NCBI RefSeq assembly: GCF_000336915.1
Contig: NZ_AOMD01000002.1
Location: forward strand, 7,413-71,412
Length of the DNA stretch: 64,000 nucleotides
Source of the DNA: Halococcus saccharolyticus DSM 5350
Lineage (GTDB): Archaea > Halobacteriota > Halobacteria > Halobacteriales > Halococcaceae
Reading direction: 5' to 3'
Shown one piece after another: positions 18,049-26,575 of this stretch (positions within the stretch are counted from its first letter, which is position 1; each line of letters starts with the position of its first letter). The notes under the pieces were generated by a model. That model was not told the DNA's origin. It searched no databases and worked only from the letters and a program-made list of their open reading frames with translations. The translations under genes and the position numbers were made by a program.

Positions 18049-18854
18049 TCGAGTTCGCGACCGCAGTGGGGACACCGATCAGGATCGGCGTCGTCCGCGA
18101 TGAATCCCGAGGCGAGGATGCTGGCGGGGAGCGCGACCAGACCAGTGCCGAGCACTGCGACCGTCGCGCCGAGGAGTTTTCCGAGCGGTGTCACCGGATA
18201 GACGTCGCCGTAGCCGACCGTCGTGAGGGTCACGACGCCCCACCACAGCGCCGCCGGAATGCTCGAAAACGCCTCGGGCTGGGCGTCGTGCTCGACGAAG
18301 TACATCAGGCTCGACGCCAGCGTGAGGAGGAGACTCGTTCCGGCGATCGCGACGGTCAGATCGCCGGTTTTCCGCTTCGCCACCCGCTTGAACCGTGCAA
18401 CCGACTGAGAGTACCGCGCGAGCTTGAACAGCCGGAGGAACCGAAAGAGCCTGAGCGCGCGGAGCACCCGGAGATCCGAGGCGAACACGACCGTGCCGAG
18501 ATAGAACGGCGCAACGGCGAGCAGGTCGATCACGACCGCTGGCCGCGTCATGAATCGCAGGCGGCCGAAAACCGGATGATCGTACTCCTCGGCCGCCGTC
18601 GCTGACCAGACTCGGAGGACGTACTCGGCGGTGAACACCGCGACCGAGAGGAGTTCGAAGGTATAGAAAACAGCCTGGTAGCGGGTGAACAGCGGATCGA
18701 CCGTGCCGAAAACGACGGCAACGACGTTACAGACGATGAGCCCCGCGATCAGCCAATCGACGGCCCGCGCAGCCGATCCCCCCTTACCGACCGTCAACAA
18801 GAGATGTGTCGAGCGCTTCGCGTCTCGATACCGCGCTCGAAGAGGACGTAGCAT
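18045..18854 (-). CDS. Voltage-gated-type potassium channel
   Basis: A 269-residue six-helix ion channel subunit. The S4-like segment RVLRALRLFRFLRLFKLARY at 129-148 carries regularly spaced Arg/Lys residues. The pore loop has TTVGYGD at 211-217, the K+ selectivity filter. The C-terminus ends in CPHCG, a possible metal knuckle. ATG 18854 is chosen because it begins the compact MLRPLRARY segment. The frame extends to 18890. The protein would conduct K+, the main intracellular cation of halophiles. Confidence 0.85.
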   Translation of the reverse strand: MLRPLRARYRDAKRSTHLLLTVGKGGSAARAVDWLIAGLIVCNVVAVVFGTVDPLFTRYQAVFYTFELLSVAVFTAEYVLRVWSATAAEEYDHPVFGRLRFMTRPAVVIDLLAVAPFYLGTVVFASDLRVLRALRLFRFLRLFKLARYSQSVARFKRVAKRKTGDLTVAIAGTSLLLTLASSLMYFVEHDAQPEAFSSIPAALWWGVVTLTTVGYGDVYPVTPLGKLLGATVAVLGTGLVALPASILASGFIADDADPDRCPHCGRELD

Positions 18855-18941
18855 CGATGGTACTGAAAACTCGGCGGGCGGTGGCGTCACCGTGTGTTTC
18901 CGGGTGTTCCTGGCGCGTTCTCGTTGCCGGCGAGGCGGATG

Positions 18942-19256
18942 CTACGGACCGAACTCTTCCTTGTGCTCCTGGTAGAGGATCCCCGTGAACAGGGCGAAAG
19001 GGACCAGTCCGAGCACGGCCAACCCCAGTCCAGCCCCGAGAAGCGACGGGACGTTCGCATACCGGATGAAGTACACCAACACGCTGATCCCGGCCCCGAT
19101 GAACGCGACGACGCTCGTGATCGCCAGCCCGAAGCTCCACTTCCGCATCCGCCATCCGAGGTTCTCCGAGCGTCGGAGCATCTGGATCAGGACCGCGATC
19201 GGCGGGATCGTCAGCGCCACCAGCTGGAGGAGGTTCAGCGCGACGTCCTCACTCAT
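18942..19256 (-). CDS. Three-helix membrane protein of unknown function
   Basis: A 104-residue protein with hydrophobic segments at about 5-25, 42-64 and 73-93 and a charged C-terminal end. ATG 19256 overlaps the stop of the upstream propeller gene by eight bases, so it is very likely translated with it. The layout suggests a small membrane partner of the propeller protein. No motif gives a function. Confidence 0.65.
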   Translation of the reverse strand: MSEDVALNLLQLVALTIPPIAVLIQMLRRSENLGWRMRKWSFGLAITSVVAFIGAGISVLVYFIRYANVPSLLGAGLGLAVLGLVPFALFTGILYQEHKEEFGP

Positions 19257-20265
19257 CGGTTGCCTCCGAAACTGGTGGTCGGCCGCCGTTCGATCGTGCA
19301 TCGTCGTTCTCGGACCGTCTGGGAGTGGTTCGTTCGTGCATATGTCGTGTTTCGTGTTCGAGTATCGTTCCGTCCTCGCCGACCGCGACATCGGTGGCTC
19401 CGAGCGCGATCCCCCAGAGATCGGCATCAGTCGGGGAGTCGACGCCGTGCCAGCCTCGGTCGGGCGTTCGTTCGATGATCGCTCCACTCTCGCCGACCGC
19501 GACCGCGCGCACTCCGTCATCGTCACCTGCAGCGTGTTCGTCGGTGGCGATCGCGTAAACCGCCGCCTCGCCGACCGAGAGTGGCGTCCAGTTCCCGCAC
19601 GCACGGTCGTAGCGGTAGAGCATACCGTCACCACCGCCGACGAGCAGCGACCCGTCCGTGGCGCACACGCCGTGGAAGTTGACCTGCGCACAGTCGACCC
19701 CGATCTGGACCCACTCCTCGTCAGCAGTTGCGAAAACGCCGCCGCTGGTATCGGCGGCATAGCAGGCGCTCGCGTCGGCGGCGAGCGCCGTGATCGTCGA
19801 CCCACCACCGGGTTCGGTGACCGCACCGTACTGCGGACAGCCGCGGTCGTCGAACCCGATCGGGAGGAGCTCGCCCGACCCGTTCGCGACGCAGAGACGC
19901 TCGTCGTCCGGCGTGCCGGCGACCGCGATCGCCTCCCAGGTGCTCGTTTTCTCCATCGGGGCGGTGTAGTCGTACTTCCGCCCCGACGTGGTGTCGTACA
20001 TCCCGAGCGCGCCGCTGTCGCCAGCGAACCAACACCGTTCGCGGTCTGGCGTGACCGCGACGCAGGTGAGCCGGTTGCGATCGGTCGCCGGCCCGGCCCC
20101 GATCACCGTCGTCCATCCCGTCTCGTCGCGCGCGAGAACCACCCCGTCCTCGCCGACCGCGTACGGGCCGCGGACGGTTTCGACGACGCCGAGAAGCGTC
20201 TTGTCGGTCGGTGAATCGATCGCTCGCCACTCGGCTCGGTCCCGGTGATTCGTCGTTTCGGTCAT
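19249..20265 (-). CDS. Beta-propeller-like repeat protein, cytosolic paralogue
   Basis: A 338-residue protein of repeated blades of the type AVGEDGVVLARDE, FAGDSGALGMYD, AVGESGAIIERT and AVGEDGTILEHE, resembling YCF48/BNR-type propellers. There is no signal peptide. The last 35 residues are charged and probably disordered. It is clearly homologous to the Tat lipoprotein at 26576-27574: both share DSPTxKxL, GDSGAxGxYD, EKTSxWE and NGSGELL in the same order. Its ligand is unknown. The downstream gene overlaps it by eight bases. Confidence 0.7.
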   Translation of the reverse strand: MTETTNHRDRAEWRAIDSPTDKTLLGVVETVRGPYAVGEDGVVLARDETGWTTVIGAGPATDRNRLTCVAVTPDRERCWFAGDSGALGMYDTTSGRKYDYTAPMEKTSTWEAIAVAGTPDDERLCVANGSGELLPIGFDDRGCPQYGAVTEPGGGSTITALAADASACYAADTSGGVFATADEEWVQIGVDCAQVNFHGVCATDGSLLVGGGDGMLYRYDRACGNWTPLSVGEAAVYAIATDEHAAGDDDGVRAVAVGESGAIIERTPDRGWHGVDSPTDADLWGIALGATDVAVGEDGTILEHETRHMHERTTPRRSENDDARSNGGRPPVSEATDE

Positions 20266-20310
20266 ACTGTGCAGTGGTCGGTGTAACTCTGACGAGCGGT
20301 ACCGCCGGCG

Positions 20311-20661
20311 TCACTGGTACCCACCGAGAAGGAGGACGGAGAGTCCGTTCGTCATCACGAGTGCGATCGCCCACGCGACGATGCCGACACCGACTGCCGT
20401 CGGGGGCCGTGCGTCGGTCCGATGACCGACGACGCCGACCCACGCCGCGGCCGGCAGGACCGCCCCGAGAAGGGGGACCCAGCCGAGCAGTAGCGCGACG
20501 ACGACGGCGAGCACCGCGCCGACCGCCGCGGTGGCGAACGACGCTTCCACAGTGGGCGTCGCCCCGCCTGCCCCCAGCGGGACGCCGACGTAGATCGTGA
20601 GCCCGCCAACGATGATGCCGACGACGAGGTTCACCACCGCTCCGAGCAGTCCGGCGATCAT
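20311..20661 (-). CDS. Small polytopic membrane protein
   Basis: A 116-residue protein, almost wholly hydrophobic, with three to four helices broken by short Gly/Pro loops. ATG 20661 overlaps the stop of the upstream gene by four bases. No family motif is recognised. It belongs to the same unit as the propeller gene 45 bases downstream. Confidence 0.65.
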   Translation of the reverse strand: MIAGLLGAVVNLVVGIIVGGLTIYVGVPLGAGGATPTVEASFATAAVGAVLAVVVALLLGWVPLLGAVLPAAAWVGVVGHRTDARPPTAVGVGIVAWAIALVMTNGLSVLLLGGYQ

Positions 20662-20978
20662 CGGTCGAGGAGCTGCGCGTGGGCCGTAGTCGTTTCGAGG
20701 TCGTCGACGTCGAACGTCGCGGCGTGAAACAGTTCGCCCTCGGTCGAGAGCAGCATGACGAGGTGGACCTGGCTCTCGGGGTCGGGATCGGGAAGGACGT
20801 ACAACTCGTAGAAGTTCTCCGTGTCGCGCTCGCCGACGGTGGCTTCGAGGTTGCCGGCAAGCAGGTCGTTCAGGTCGGCCAGTAGACCGTCGTCGCACGT
20901 GATGTCGGGCGATTCGCTCGACTCCACACCCACATCCGTTCCCTCTTCCGTACTCGAGTCGGTGTGATTACTGCTCAT
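20658..20978 (-). CDS. Acidic cytosolic protein of unknown function
   Basis: A 106-residue protein with an acidic Ser/Thr/Glu-rich N-terminus (residues 1-25) and a compact alpha/beta domain containing ENFYELYVLPDPDPESQVHL. ATG 20978 (MSSNHTD) is preferred over a Arg-rich extension to 21038, which runs into the PadR gene. It is four-base coupled to the next gene. Confidence 0.6.
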   Translation of the reverse strand: MSSNHTDSSTEEGTDVGVESSESPDITCDDGLLADLNDLLAGNLEATVGERDTENFYELYVLPDPDPESQVHLVMLLSTEGELFHAATFDVDDLETTTAHAQLLDR

Positions 20979-20992
20979 GGTTCGTTCACCAG

Positions 20993-21361
20993 TCAGGCTG
21001 CCTCGCCGGGACCGTCGAGGAGACACCACTCGCTCCACGCGGCGTGGGCTTCGAGGTACTCCCGCGCCGCCGCGCTCGCACGGTAGGCGTTCGTCCGGCC
21101 GTCGACCGGACGCTTCTCGACCAGGCCCTCCTCGACGAGTTCACGGAGGTTCTGGTAGAGCCGACCGTGGTTGATCTCCTCGTCGTACGCCTCACGGAGC
21201 TCACGCTTGATCTCCACGCCATTCGGATTCGTCCCATCGAGGCTGACGACGACGAACAGCACGTCGCGCTGGAACCCCGTCAGGTCCGCGAGTGGCTGTG
21301 GTTCGTCCGGGAGGTCGGGAGTCGGTTCGCCGGTGTCGTTAGTGGTGTCGTACACGGACAT
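20993..21361 (-). CDS. PadR family transcriptional regulator
   Basis: A 122-residue winged-helix regulator. The PadR domain runs from LTGFQRDVLFVVV to the recognition helix NHGRLYQNLRELVEEGLVEKR, ending with the wing DGRTNAYR. It lies 15 bases upstream of the acidic-protein gene and heads the downstream run to 18942, so it probably controls that group. The ligand is unknown. Confidence 0.85.
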   Translation of the reverse strand: MSVYDTTNDTGEPTPDLPDEPQPLADLTGFQRDVLFVVVSLDGTNPNGVEIKRELREAYDEEINHGRLYQNLRELVEEGLVEKRPVDGRTNAYRASAAAREYLEAHAAWSEWCLLDGPGEAA

Positions 21362-21389
21362 GGCAATCACGACGGCGCGAGCCGTCGAC

Positions 21390-21421
21390 GCCGCGGCCGG
21401 GACTCGAACCCGGTGGTCGGC
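21390..21421 (-). other. tRNA 3'-half-like remnant
   Basis: On the minus strand a perfect T-arm is present: stem CCGGG, loop TTCGAGT, stem CCCGG (21397-21413), followed by a seven-base acceptor strand CCGCGGC (21390-21396). A matching GCCGCGG 5' acceptor strand, a D-arm and an anticodon arm cannot be found at normal distance. The coxA stop codon lies within that space. It is therefore a 3' fragment, the kind left at integration sites of mobile elements. Confidence 0.55.
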
Positions 21422-21448
21422 CTGGCTACCGAACGCGGTGAATCACCG

Positions 21449-23083
21449 CTACGCACGCTCGTCGTCCGCCGATGTCGCCGCTGAACCGTCGTGAGAACCG
21501 GCCCGCTCCAGACGTCGCTCGAACCGCTGCCACTCCCGGGTGAACGCCCCGCTTTCCTTCAGATCCCAGACGTCAGCAGTCTCGACGATCTGTCCAGAGT
21601 GCCACGAGACCAGCACGTTCCAGAGCCAGAGCAGTTGGGCGAGCCCGATCAGGTAGGCCCCGAGGGTGGCGAGCTGTTGGACGGTGGCGAACTGCGCGGG
21701 GTAGGTCGCCATCCGGCGCGGCAGCCCCCCCATCCCGACGACCAGCATGGCGAGGAAGGCGATCACGACCCCGATCGCCGTCAGCCAGAAATGTGCGCGA
21801 GCGAGTCCGGGATCGAACAGCCGCCCAGTGAAGAGCGGGAACCAGTAGTACGACGCCGCGAACAGCGCGAACACCACCGTCCCGACGAGCACGAAGTGAA
21901 AGTGACCGACGACGTAGTACGTGCCGTGATACAGCAGGTCCACCGGGATGGAAGCGAGGAACACGCCGGTGACGCCGCCGACGACGAAGTTCCCGATCGC
22001 GCCGACGCAGAACAACATCGGTGCGGTCAGCCGAACCCTGCCGCCCCACATCGTGGCGATCCAGTTGAACGTCTTGACCGCGCTCGGCAGCGCGATCGCG
22101 AGCGAGACCGCCATGAAGCTCGCCCGAATCCGGGGATCGATCCCGGTCGTGAACATATGGTGAGCCCAGACGCCGAAGGCGAGCACCCCGATCGCCAGCG
22201 TCGAGTAGACCACGAACTGGAAACCGAACAGCTCGCGGCCCGCGAACTTCGGGATGATATGGCTGAGTAATCCCATCGGCGGCAGCACGAGGATATAGAC
22301 TTCGGGATGGCCGAAGAACCAGAACAGGTGCTGCCAGAGCAGCGGGCCGCCCGCTTCGACCGCGAAGAAGGTCGTCCCGAGATTGCGATCGAGGAGGAGC
22401 ATGACGACCGCGCTCCCGAGCACCGGAAACGCGAACAGCACGAGTCCGCTCGTGGCGAGTACCGTCCACGAGAAAACGTCCAACCGATGCCACCCGACCG
22501 CTTCGGCGCGCTCGGCGACGATCGTCACGACGAAGTTACCAGCACTCAGGAGCGTGCTGACGCCGCTCAGATGGAGTCCGAGCAACACGAGGTCGAGATC
22601 GACGTTCGGAGCGCGCCTCGACAGCGGCGGATAGAGTGTCCAGCCGGTCGCCGGAGGGTTCATCCCGGGAACGCCGAGCAAGTCCGCAAAGATACCGGCA
22701 CGCATGAGGACGAACGCCGCCGGGAGCAGCCAGAACGCGGTCGCGTTCACCCGCGGGAACGCCATGTCATCCGCGCCGATCAGCGACGGCACCACGTAGT
22801 TCGCGAGCCCAAACGCAACCGGCGTCGCGAAGAGAAAGAGCATCGTCAGGCCGTGGGTCGTGAACAGCTCGTTGTAGGTCTCGGGGCTCCAGACGTCGGC
22901 TGGGGGAGTGAGGAGCCCAGTTCTGAGCAACATTGCGTCGAGTCCACCGAGCAGACCGGCTCCGGTTCCGAAAACGAGGTACAGCAGGCCGATGTCCTCG
23001 TGATCGACGGTGGTGACCCACCTGAGCGCACCGCGGAGTTTCTCGCGGTCGTCGACTGCTCGTCCGGTGGGTGGTCCTGCCAT
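21449..23083 (-). CDS. coxA: Haem-copper terminal oxidase subunit I
   Basis: A 544-residue catalytic subunit of an A-type haem-copper oxygen reductase. All key residues are visible: His77 (THG, haem a), GADDMAFPR at 103-111 (D-channel), HPEVY at 259-263 with the CuB His and cross-linked Tyr plus Glu261, His308/His309 (CuB), Lys337 (K-channel), His394 and His396 (haem ligands). It is not accompanied by subunit II or III genes. Its neighbours are an MFS protein and the PadR operon, so its partner subunits must be elsewhere. Confidence 0.95.
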   Translation of the reverse strand: MAGPPTGRAVDDREKLRGALRWVTTVDHEDIGLLYLVFGTGAGLLGGLDAMLLRTGLLTPPADVWSPETYNELFTTHGLTMLFLFATPVAFGLANYVVPSLIGADDMAFPRVNATAFWLLPAAFVLMRAGIFADLLGVPGMNPPATGWTLYPPLSRRAPNVDLDLVLLGLHLSGVSTLLSAGNFVVTIVAERAEAVGWHRLDVFSWTVLATSGLVLFAFPVLGSAVVMLLLDRNLGTTFFAVEAGGPLLWQHLFWFFGHPEVYILVLPPMGLLSHIIPKFAGRELFGFQFVVYSTLAIGVLAFGVWAHHMFTTGIDPRIRASFMAVSLAIALPSAVKTFNWIATMWGGRVRLTAPMLFCVGAIGNFVVGGVTGVFLASIPVDLLYHGTYYVVGHFHFVLVGTVVFALFAASYYWFPLFTGRLFDPGLARAHFWLTAIGVVIAFLAMLVVGMGGLPRRMATYPAQFATVQQLATLGAYLIGLAQLLWLWNVLVSWHSGQIVETADVWDLKESGAFTREWQRFERRLERAGSHDGSAATSADDERA

Positions 23084-23095
23084 GCTGAACGCTCG

Positions 23096-24496
23096 TTATC
23101 CGGCGTCGAGGGGATCGCCGCCGAGACGTGTCGTGCCCACGAGGAACTCGCGGACGCCAACCGCACCGACGACTGCTGCGAGTCCGAACGCGAGGGTCGG
23201 GCTCACGGCGTACAGCACGCCGCCGACGAGAGCGCTCGGAACGCGCAACGCGGCCCGTGCCGTTCGATACCCGCGACGATCGTCCGAGATGTCGTTCGCG
23301 TCGTCAGTCTCCGTCGTAGTGTCATCTCCCGTCATGATCCCATCGACGAACGCATGGCGGGTCGGGAGGCCTGCGCGATACAGCCCGAACGCCGCGAACA
23401 GGCCGGCGACGATGGCCGCGTTCGCGGGCGCGCTGACCAGCGTGATCGGGAACAGCGCCGCGACGAGAAGGGTGCCGGCGACGACGCGCTCGCGGCCGAT
23501 TCGGTTGGCGAGCCGCGTCAGCGGTTCGGTTGCGATGAGCGCGACGCCCATCTCGGCGACCAGACACACCCCGAAGAACGCGTCGGGCCGGAGCCGCTGG
23601 CCGAGCAGCGTGACGTCGATCCGGAGCACGCTCGTCACGGTGATGACGAGGAACACCGAGACCATCCCGACCGCGAACTCCACGAGCGCGTCGCCGAAGA
23701 GGGGCTGTCTCACCGATCGCGGCAACGAGCGCAGCGAATCGAGCGTGGATCGGATCGGCTCGTCGGGGGTGGTGATCCAGCCGTCAGCCGCCGTCTCGTC
23801 GTCGGTCGCATCGTTGGAGCGAGCGCTCCCTGTTACCAAGTCTGCACTCGCAGCCGGTATCTCGTCCTCGTCGAGCACCGCGAGGAGAACGGTCGTCGTC
23901 ACCCCGATCGCGGCTGCGAGCCCGAGCACGACCTGGAGCGCCGTGATCGCTGGCGAGATCAGGGTCAGAAGGCCGACCACGACCGGCAGGCCGGCGAGCA
24001 GCGCGACGTACCGTGGCGTCCGTGCGTGGCGAATCACCTGCGGGACGCGGTCGCGGATCCGCTGTGGAACCACGCCGATCGCGGCGGCGGTCTCCGGCCC
24101 GACGGCCTGCCACGACTCGATCAACGCGAGGCCAACGAACACCAGCGCCACAGTGCGCACACCGTCGGTCGGGCCGAGCTGCGGCGCGGCCAACCAGCAG
24201 ACCATCCCGAGCGAGGCGAGCGCCCCGACGACGGGGGCCGCACTCGATCTCAGCCGATCGGCCACGAAGCCGAGACGGGGGACGGCCACCGCGAGCAGGG
24301 TCGCGATGCTCCCAAACAGACCGATGACGACCGGTCCGTTGCCGAGCAGCCGAAGATATTCGGGAGCGTACCGGACCGCAGTGTAGAGCGCGACGTTGAA
24401 TGCGACGACCGTCACCGACGCCGCAGCGTCGCTGGCCACGCTTCCCTCGAAAACGCCGGCGGCGTTCCGGGGTGCGGTGGTACTGTCGCTCGTCAT
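23096..24496 (-). CDS. MFS transporter
   Basis: A 466-residue membrane protein with two bundles of about six helices and a long acidic central loop (residues 200-245), the major facilitator arrangement. The cytosolic loop between helices 2 and 3 (PRLGFVADRLRS) matches the MFS G-x-x-x-D-R pattern loosely. It is 12 bases upstream of coxA on the same strand and probably cotranscribed. The substrate is unknown. Confidence 0.75.
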   Translation of the reverse strand: MTSDSTTAPRNAAGVFEGSVASDAAASVTVVAFNVALYTAVRYAPEYLRLLGNGPVVIGLFGSIATLLAVAVPRLGFVADRLRSSAAPVVGALASLGMVCWLAAPQLGPTDGVRTVALVFVGLALIESWQAVGPETAAAIGVVPQRIRDRVPQVIRHARTPRYVALLAGLPVVVGLLTLISPAITALQVVLGLAAAIGVTTTVLLAVLDEDEIPAASADLVTGSARSNDATDDETAADGWITTPDEPIRSTLDSLRSLPRSVRQPLFGDALVEFAVGMVSVFLVITVTSVLRIDVTLLGQRLRPDAFFGVCLVAEMGVALIATEPLTRLANRIGRERVVAGTLLVAALFPITLVSAPANAAIVAGLFAAFGLYRAGLPTRHAFVDGIMTGDDTTTETDDANDISDDRRGYRTARAALRVPSALVGGVLYAVSPTLAFGLAAVVGAVGVREFLVGTTRLGGDPLDAG

Positions 24497-24595
24497 CGGT
24501 GGTTCGGACGGGAGTGAGAGAGCATGCTGTGAGAATCGGTCGGGATGATTGGAGTACCGTTCGAGGCCGTGAGGTCGTCGGGGATGTCCGGCTGA

Positions 24596-24694
24596 TCAGT
24601 CGGTCTGTTCGAACGCGGTTTTGAGGCGCTCGATCGCGTCGTGGACGGTTTCGCGGAGCTGTGCAAGCGATGGATAGTCGGTGTCGTTCGTCAT
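24596..24694 (-). CDS. Small 32-residue protein
   Basis: A short frame from ATG 24694 to TGA 24596 encodes MTNDTDYPSLAQLRETVHDA and then an amphipathic helix IERLKTAFEQTD. The acidic composition and third-position GC match neighbouring genes. It lies on the same strand between the permease and MFS genes, 68 bases downstream of the permease. It may be a real small protein, but its size limits certainty. Confidence 0.45.
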   Translation of the reverse strand: MTNDTDYPSLAQLRETVHDAIERLKTAFEQTD

Positions 24695-24762
24695 CGTCGT
24701 GTGTCGAGAAGTGGGTGATCGATGTTCGATACATCCGGTTCAGGTCGGTCGGCAGGGTCGTC

Positions 24763-26217
24763 TTATCGAAGGTTTCGACCCTCCGTGTAGAGTTTCGAGC
24801 AGGCGGCGCGCACGGCCCCGAGGACCATCCGGAACGCGCCGCCGATGGTTACGATCCCCGCGCCGACCGATCGTACGCCCGTTCCGAGCGTTCGGCCCGC
24901 GTCGCCGAGGTCGGCGAGAAACGCGGCGGCCGTCTGCACGAGAAGGTCGGTCGCGTCGAGGACTGTTTCGCACCCGCGCCACGCCGCCTGAGGCAGTTCC
25001 CGAATCGCTGCCTCCATCCGTTCGGGACCGTAGGTGACGTACACCTGAGCGAGGAACACCGGCGTGAGCACGAGGTTCAACGTCGTGGTGTACCCACCCG
25101 AGAGCGTGCCGCCGACTTCTGTCCGTGGCGGCACAATGCCAAGCCCACCGAGGAGGTAGTGGGCGGCTACGCCCGCGACGACCGCCGCGACGAACAGCGA
25201 GCCGAACAGCACGGCCGCCATCCGGATGCCGTAGTATCGCCGGTAGGTCCGCACCAGCGGCGGGATGATGAGATCGGCGTAGATGAACGCCAGCACGCTG
25301 CCGAACGGGAGGCCGTTGGTCCAGAGCACGAGCGCGAACGGCACGTTGCCGACCGAGCACATGAACGTCACCACGCCGATGACGACCGCGATCACCGTGT
25401 CGAACACGACGGACTGAAGGCCAGTCTCGACGCCGAACAGCGCCGCCCACCACGCCTCGGGGACGAACGCACCGATCAACCCCGCGAGGACGAACCCGAG
25501 CGCGATGTCCTCCCAAAGCATCTCCCAGTCTTTCACCGTCTTCTTGCAGGCGGCGTCCCAGCCGTCGACGGTGAGCAGTTTGTCGGCCCACGCGACCTCC
25601 CCTGTACTACTCGTCTCACCGTGCTGGCTCTCGTAGGCGCGCCGACACCCGCCACAGCAGAAGTACTTCGTTCCGCCGGTGGTTTCGGCGGCGATCGTCT
25701 CCTCGTCGGTCGGGTCGGCCTCCATCCCACAGGCATCACAGTTCGTCTCCTCGACGTCGTGGAGGTGCTCGCGCGCGGCGTCGAACCAACTCTGGGGGAC
25801 GACGTTGCGGAAAATGAGGGCGAGCACGCAAATCGCGATCACGCCGCCGAGATACTCGCCGACCACGAACTCCCAGCCGAGCAGCACCCACATCACGAGC
25901 CCGAGCTCGATCACGAGGTCGGTGCTCGCGAACAGGAAGGCTCCGAGGCTCGCGACGCCCGACGCGCCCTTCTTGAACAACGATTTGCTCGTCCCGACCG
26001 CGGAGTACGAACAGCTCGACGAGGCCGCCCCGAACGCCGAGCCGAGCGCGACCTCGCGCCAGCCGTCATCGCCGAGCACCTCGGTCATCCGCTGTTCGCT
26101 CACGAACACCTCGACCACCCCCGAGAGGGTGAACCCGAGCACGAGCGCCCACCACGTCTCCCACGTCATGCTGGCGACGAGGCGGATCGCGTCGGCAAAC
26201 GAAGCAGTGACTGACAT
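24763..26217 (-). CDS. Permease (DUF318/ArsP_2 family) with internal YHS/TRASH-like domain
   Basis: A 484-residue membrane permease of the family that includes ArsP-like and other metal(loid) permeases. Two blocks of helices (1-140 and 220-370) flank a cytosolic loop holding a YHS/TRASH-like zinc-type module: C160, C163 in CDACGM and C187, C188, C191 in YFCCGGCRRAYE. Family membrane signatures ASSSCSYSA (65-73) and TFMCSVGNVPFALVL are visible. ATG 26217 is chosen over upstream non-membrane sequence. Metal or metalloid export is likely but not proven. Confidence 0.8.
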   Translation of the reverse strand: MSVTASFADAIRLVASMTWETWWALVLGFTLSGVVEVFVSEQRMTEVLGDDGWREVALGSAFGAASSSCSYSAVGTSKSLFKKGASGVASLGAFLFASTDLVIELGLVMWVLLGWEFVVGEYLGGVIAICVLALIFRNVVPQSWFDAAREHLHDVEETNCDACGMEADPTDEETIAAETTGGTKYFCCGGCRRAYESQHGETSSTGEVAWADKLLTVDGWDAACKKTVKDWEMLWEDIALGFVLAGLIGAFVPEAWWAALFGVETGLQSVVFDTVIAVVIGVVTFMCSVGNVPFALVLWTNGLPFGSVLAFIYADLIIPPLVRTYRRYYGIRMAAVLFGSLFVAAVVAGVAAHYLLGGLGIVPPRTEVGGTLSGGYTTTLNLVLTPVFLAQVYVTYGPERMEAAIRELPQAAWRGCETVLDATDLLVQTAAAFLADLGDAGRTLGTGVRSVGAGIVTIGGAFRMVLGAVRAACSKLYTEGRNLR

Positions 26218-26340
26218 GATCGAGTCTATGATTCGATGAGTCGCAAGTCGCCGCAGTGTCGGATCGGTGTTCGCAGCGGTTGGACCGAGGCTGCGAGAGG
26301 CTGGACCGAGACACGCCCGTGGCTCGGCGAAATCGGTCGA

Positions 26341-26375
26341 CAAAAACGAGCCGAAGCCGCTCGAAGCGGCTCCGG
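26341..26375 (-). terminator. Intrinsic-type hairpin plus T-run in permease leader
   Basis: On the minus strand a hairpin GCCGCT-TCG-AGCGGC, extended by outer CCG/CGG pairing, is followed shortly by TTTTT (26342-26346). It lies between the AT-rich promoter at 26463-26490 and the permease start at 26217, with no open gene in between. It could terminate a short RNA or act as an attenuator for the permease. Confidence 0.5.
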
Positions 26376-26462
26376 ATCGCCGTAGGAACTGCTGGCCGTC
26401 ACCCCGGAGCTCATCCGCATCCGGTTCCCGGACGCGTCACCCCAGGTGGGCGTGCATGCTTC

Positions 26463-26490
26463 CGTATATTCTTCGATGTAATAAATCATT
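26463..26490 (-). promoter_or_regulatory. AT-rich promoter region upstream of permease
   Basis: The minus strand contains two TATA-like cores, GATTTATTACAT and GAATATACGG, in an otherwise GC-rich 358-base intergenic region (26218-26575). Transcription from here would give a leader of over 200 bases before the permease, unusual for a haloarchaeon. No convincing protein is encoded between them. Confidence 0.5.
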
Positions 26491-26575
26491 CCCTTTGTGA
26501 GATTATCTGTTCTATCGCGTCGATTCGCGATCGGACCGCGGCGACCGCGCGGTTCAATCGGTTCGGCCGTCGCCA

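Noticed and set aside
21390-21462. Complete tRNA gene on the minus strand
   Set aside because: No 5' acceptor strand, D-arm or anticodon arm pairs with the good T-arm, and the coxA stop codon falls in the required space.
26376-26470. Fluoride, TPP or cobalamin riboswitch in the permease leader
   Set aside because: Short partial matches were seen but none of the conserved cores is complete; left as an unassigned leader or small RNA.
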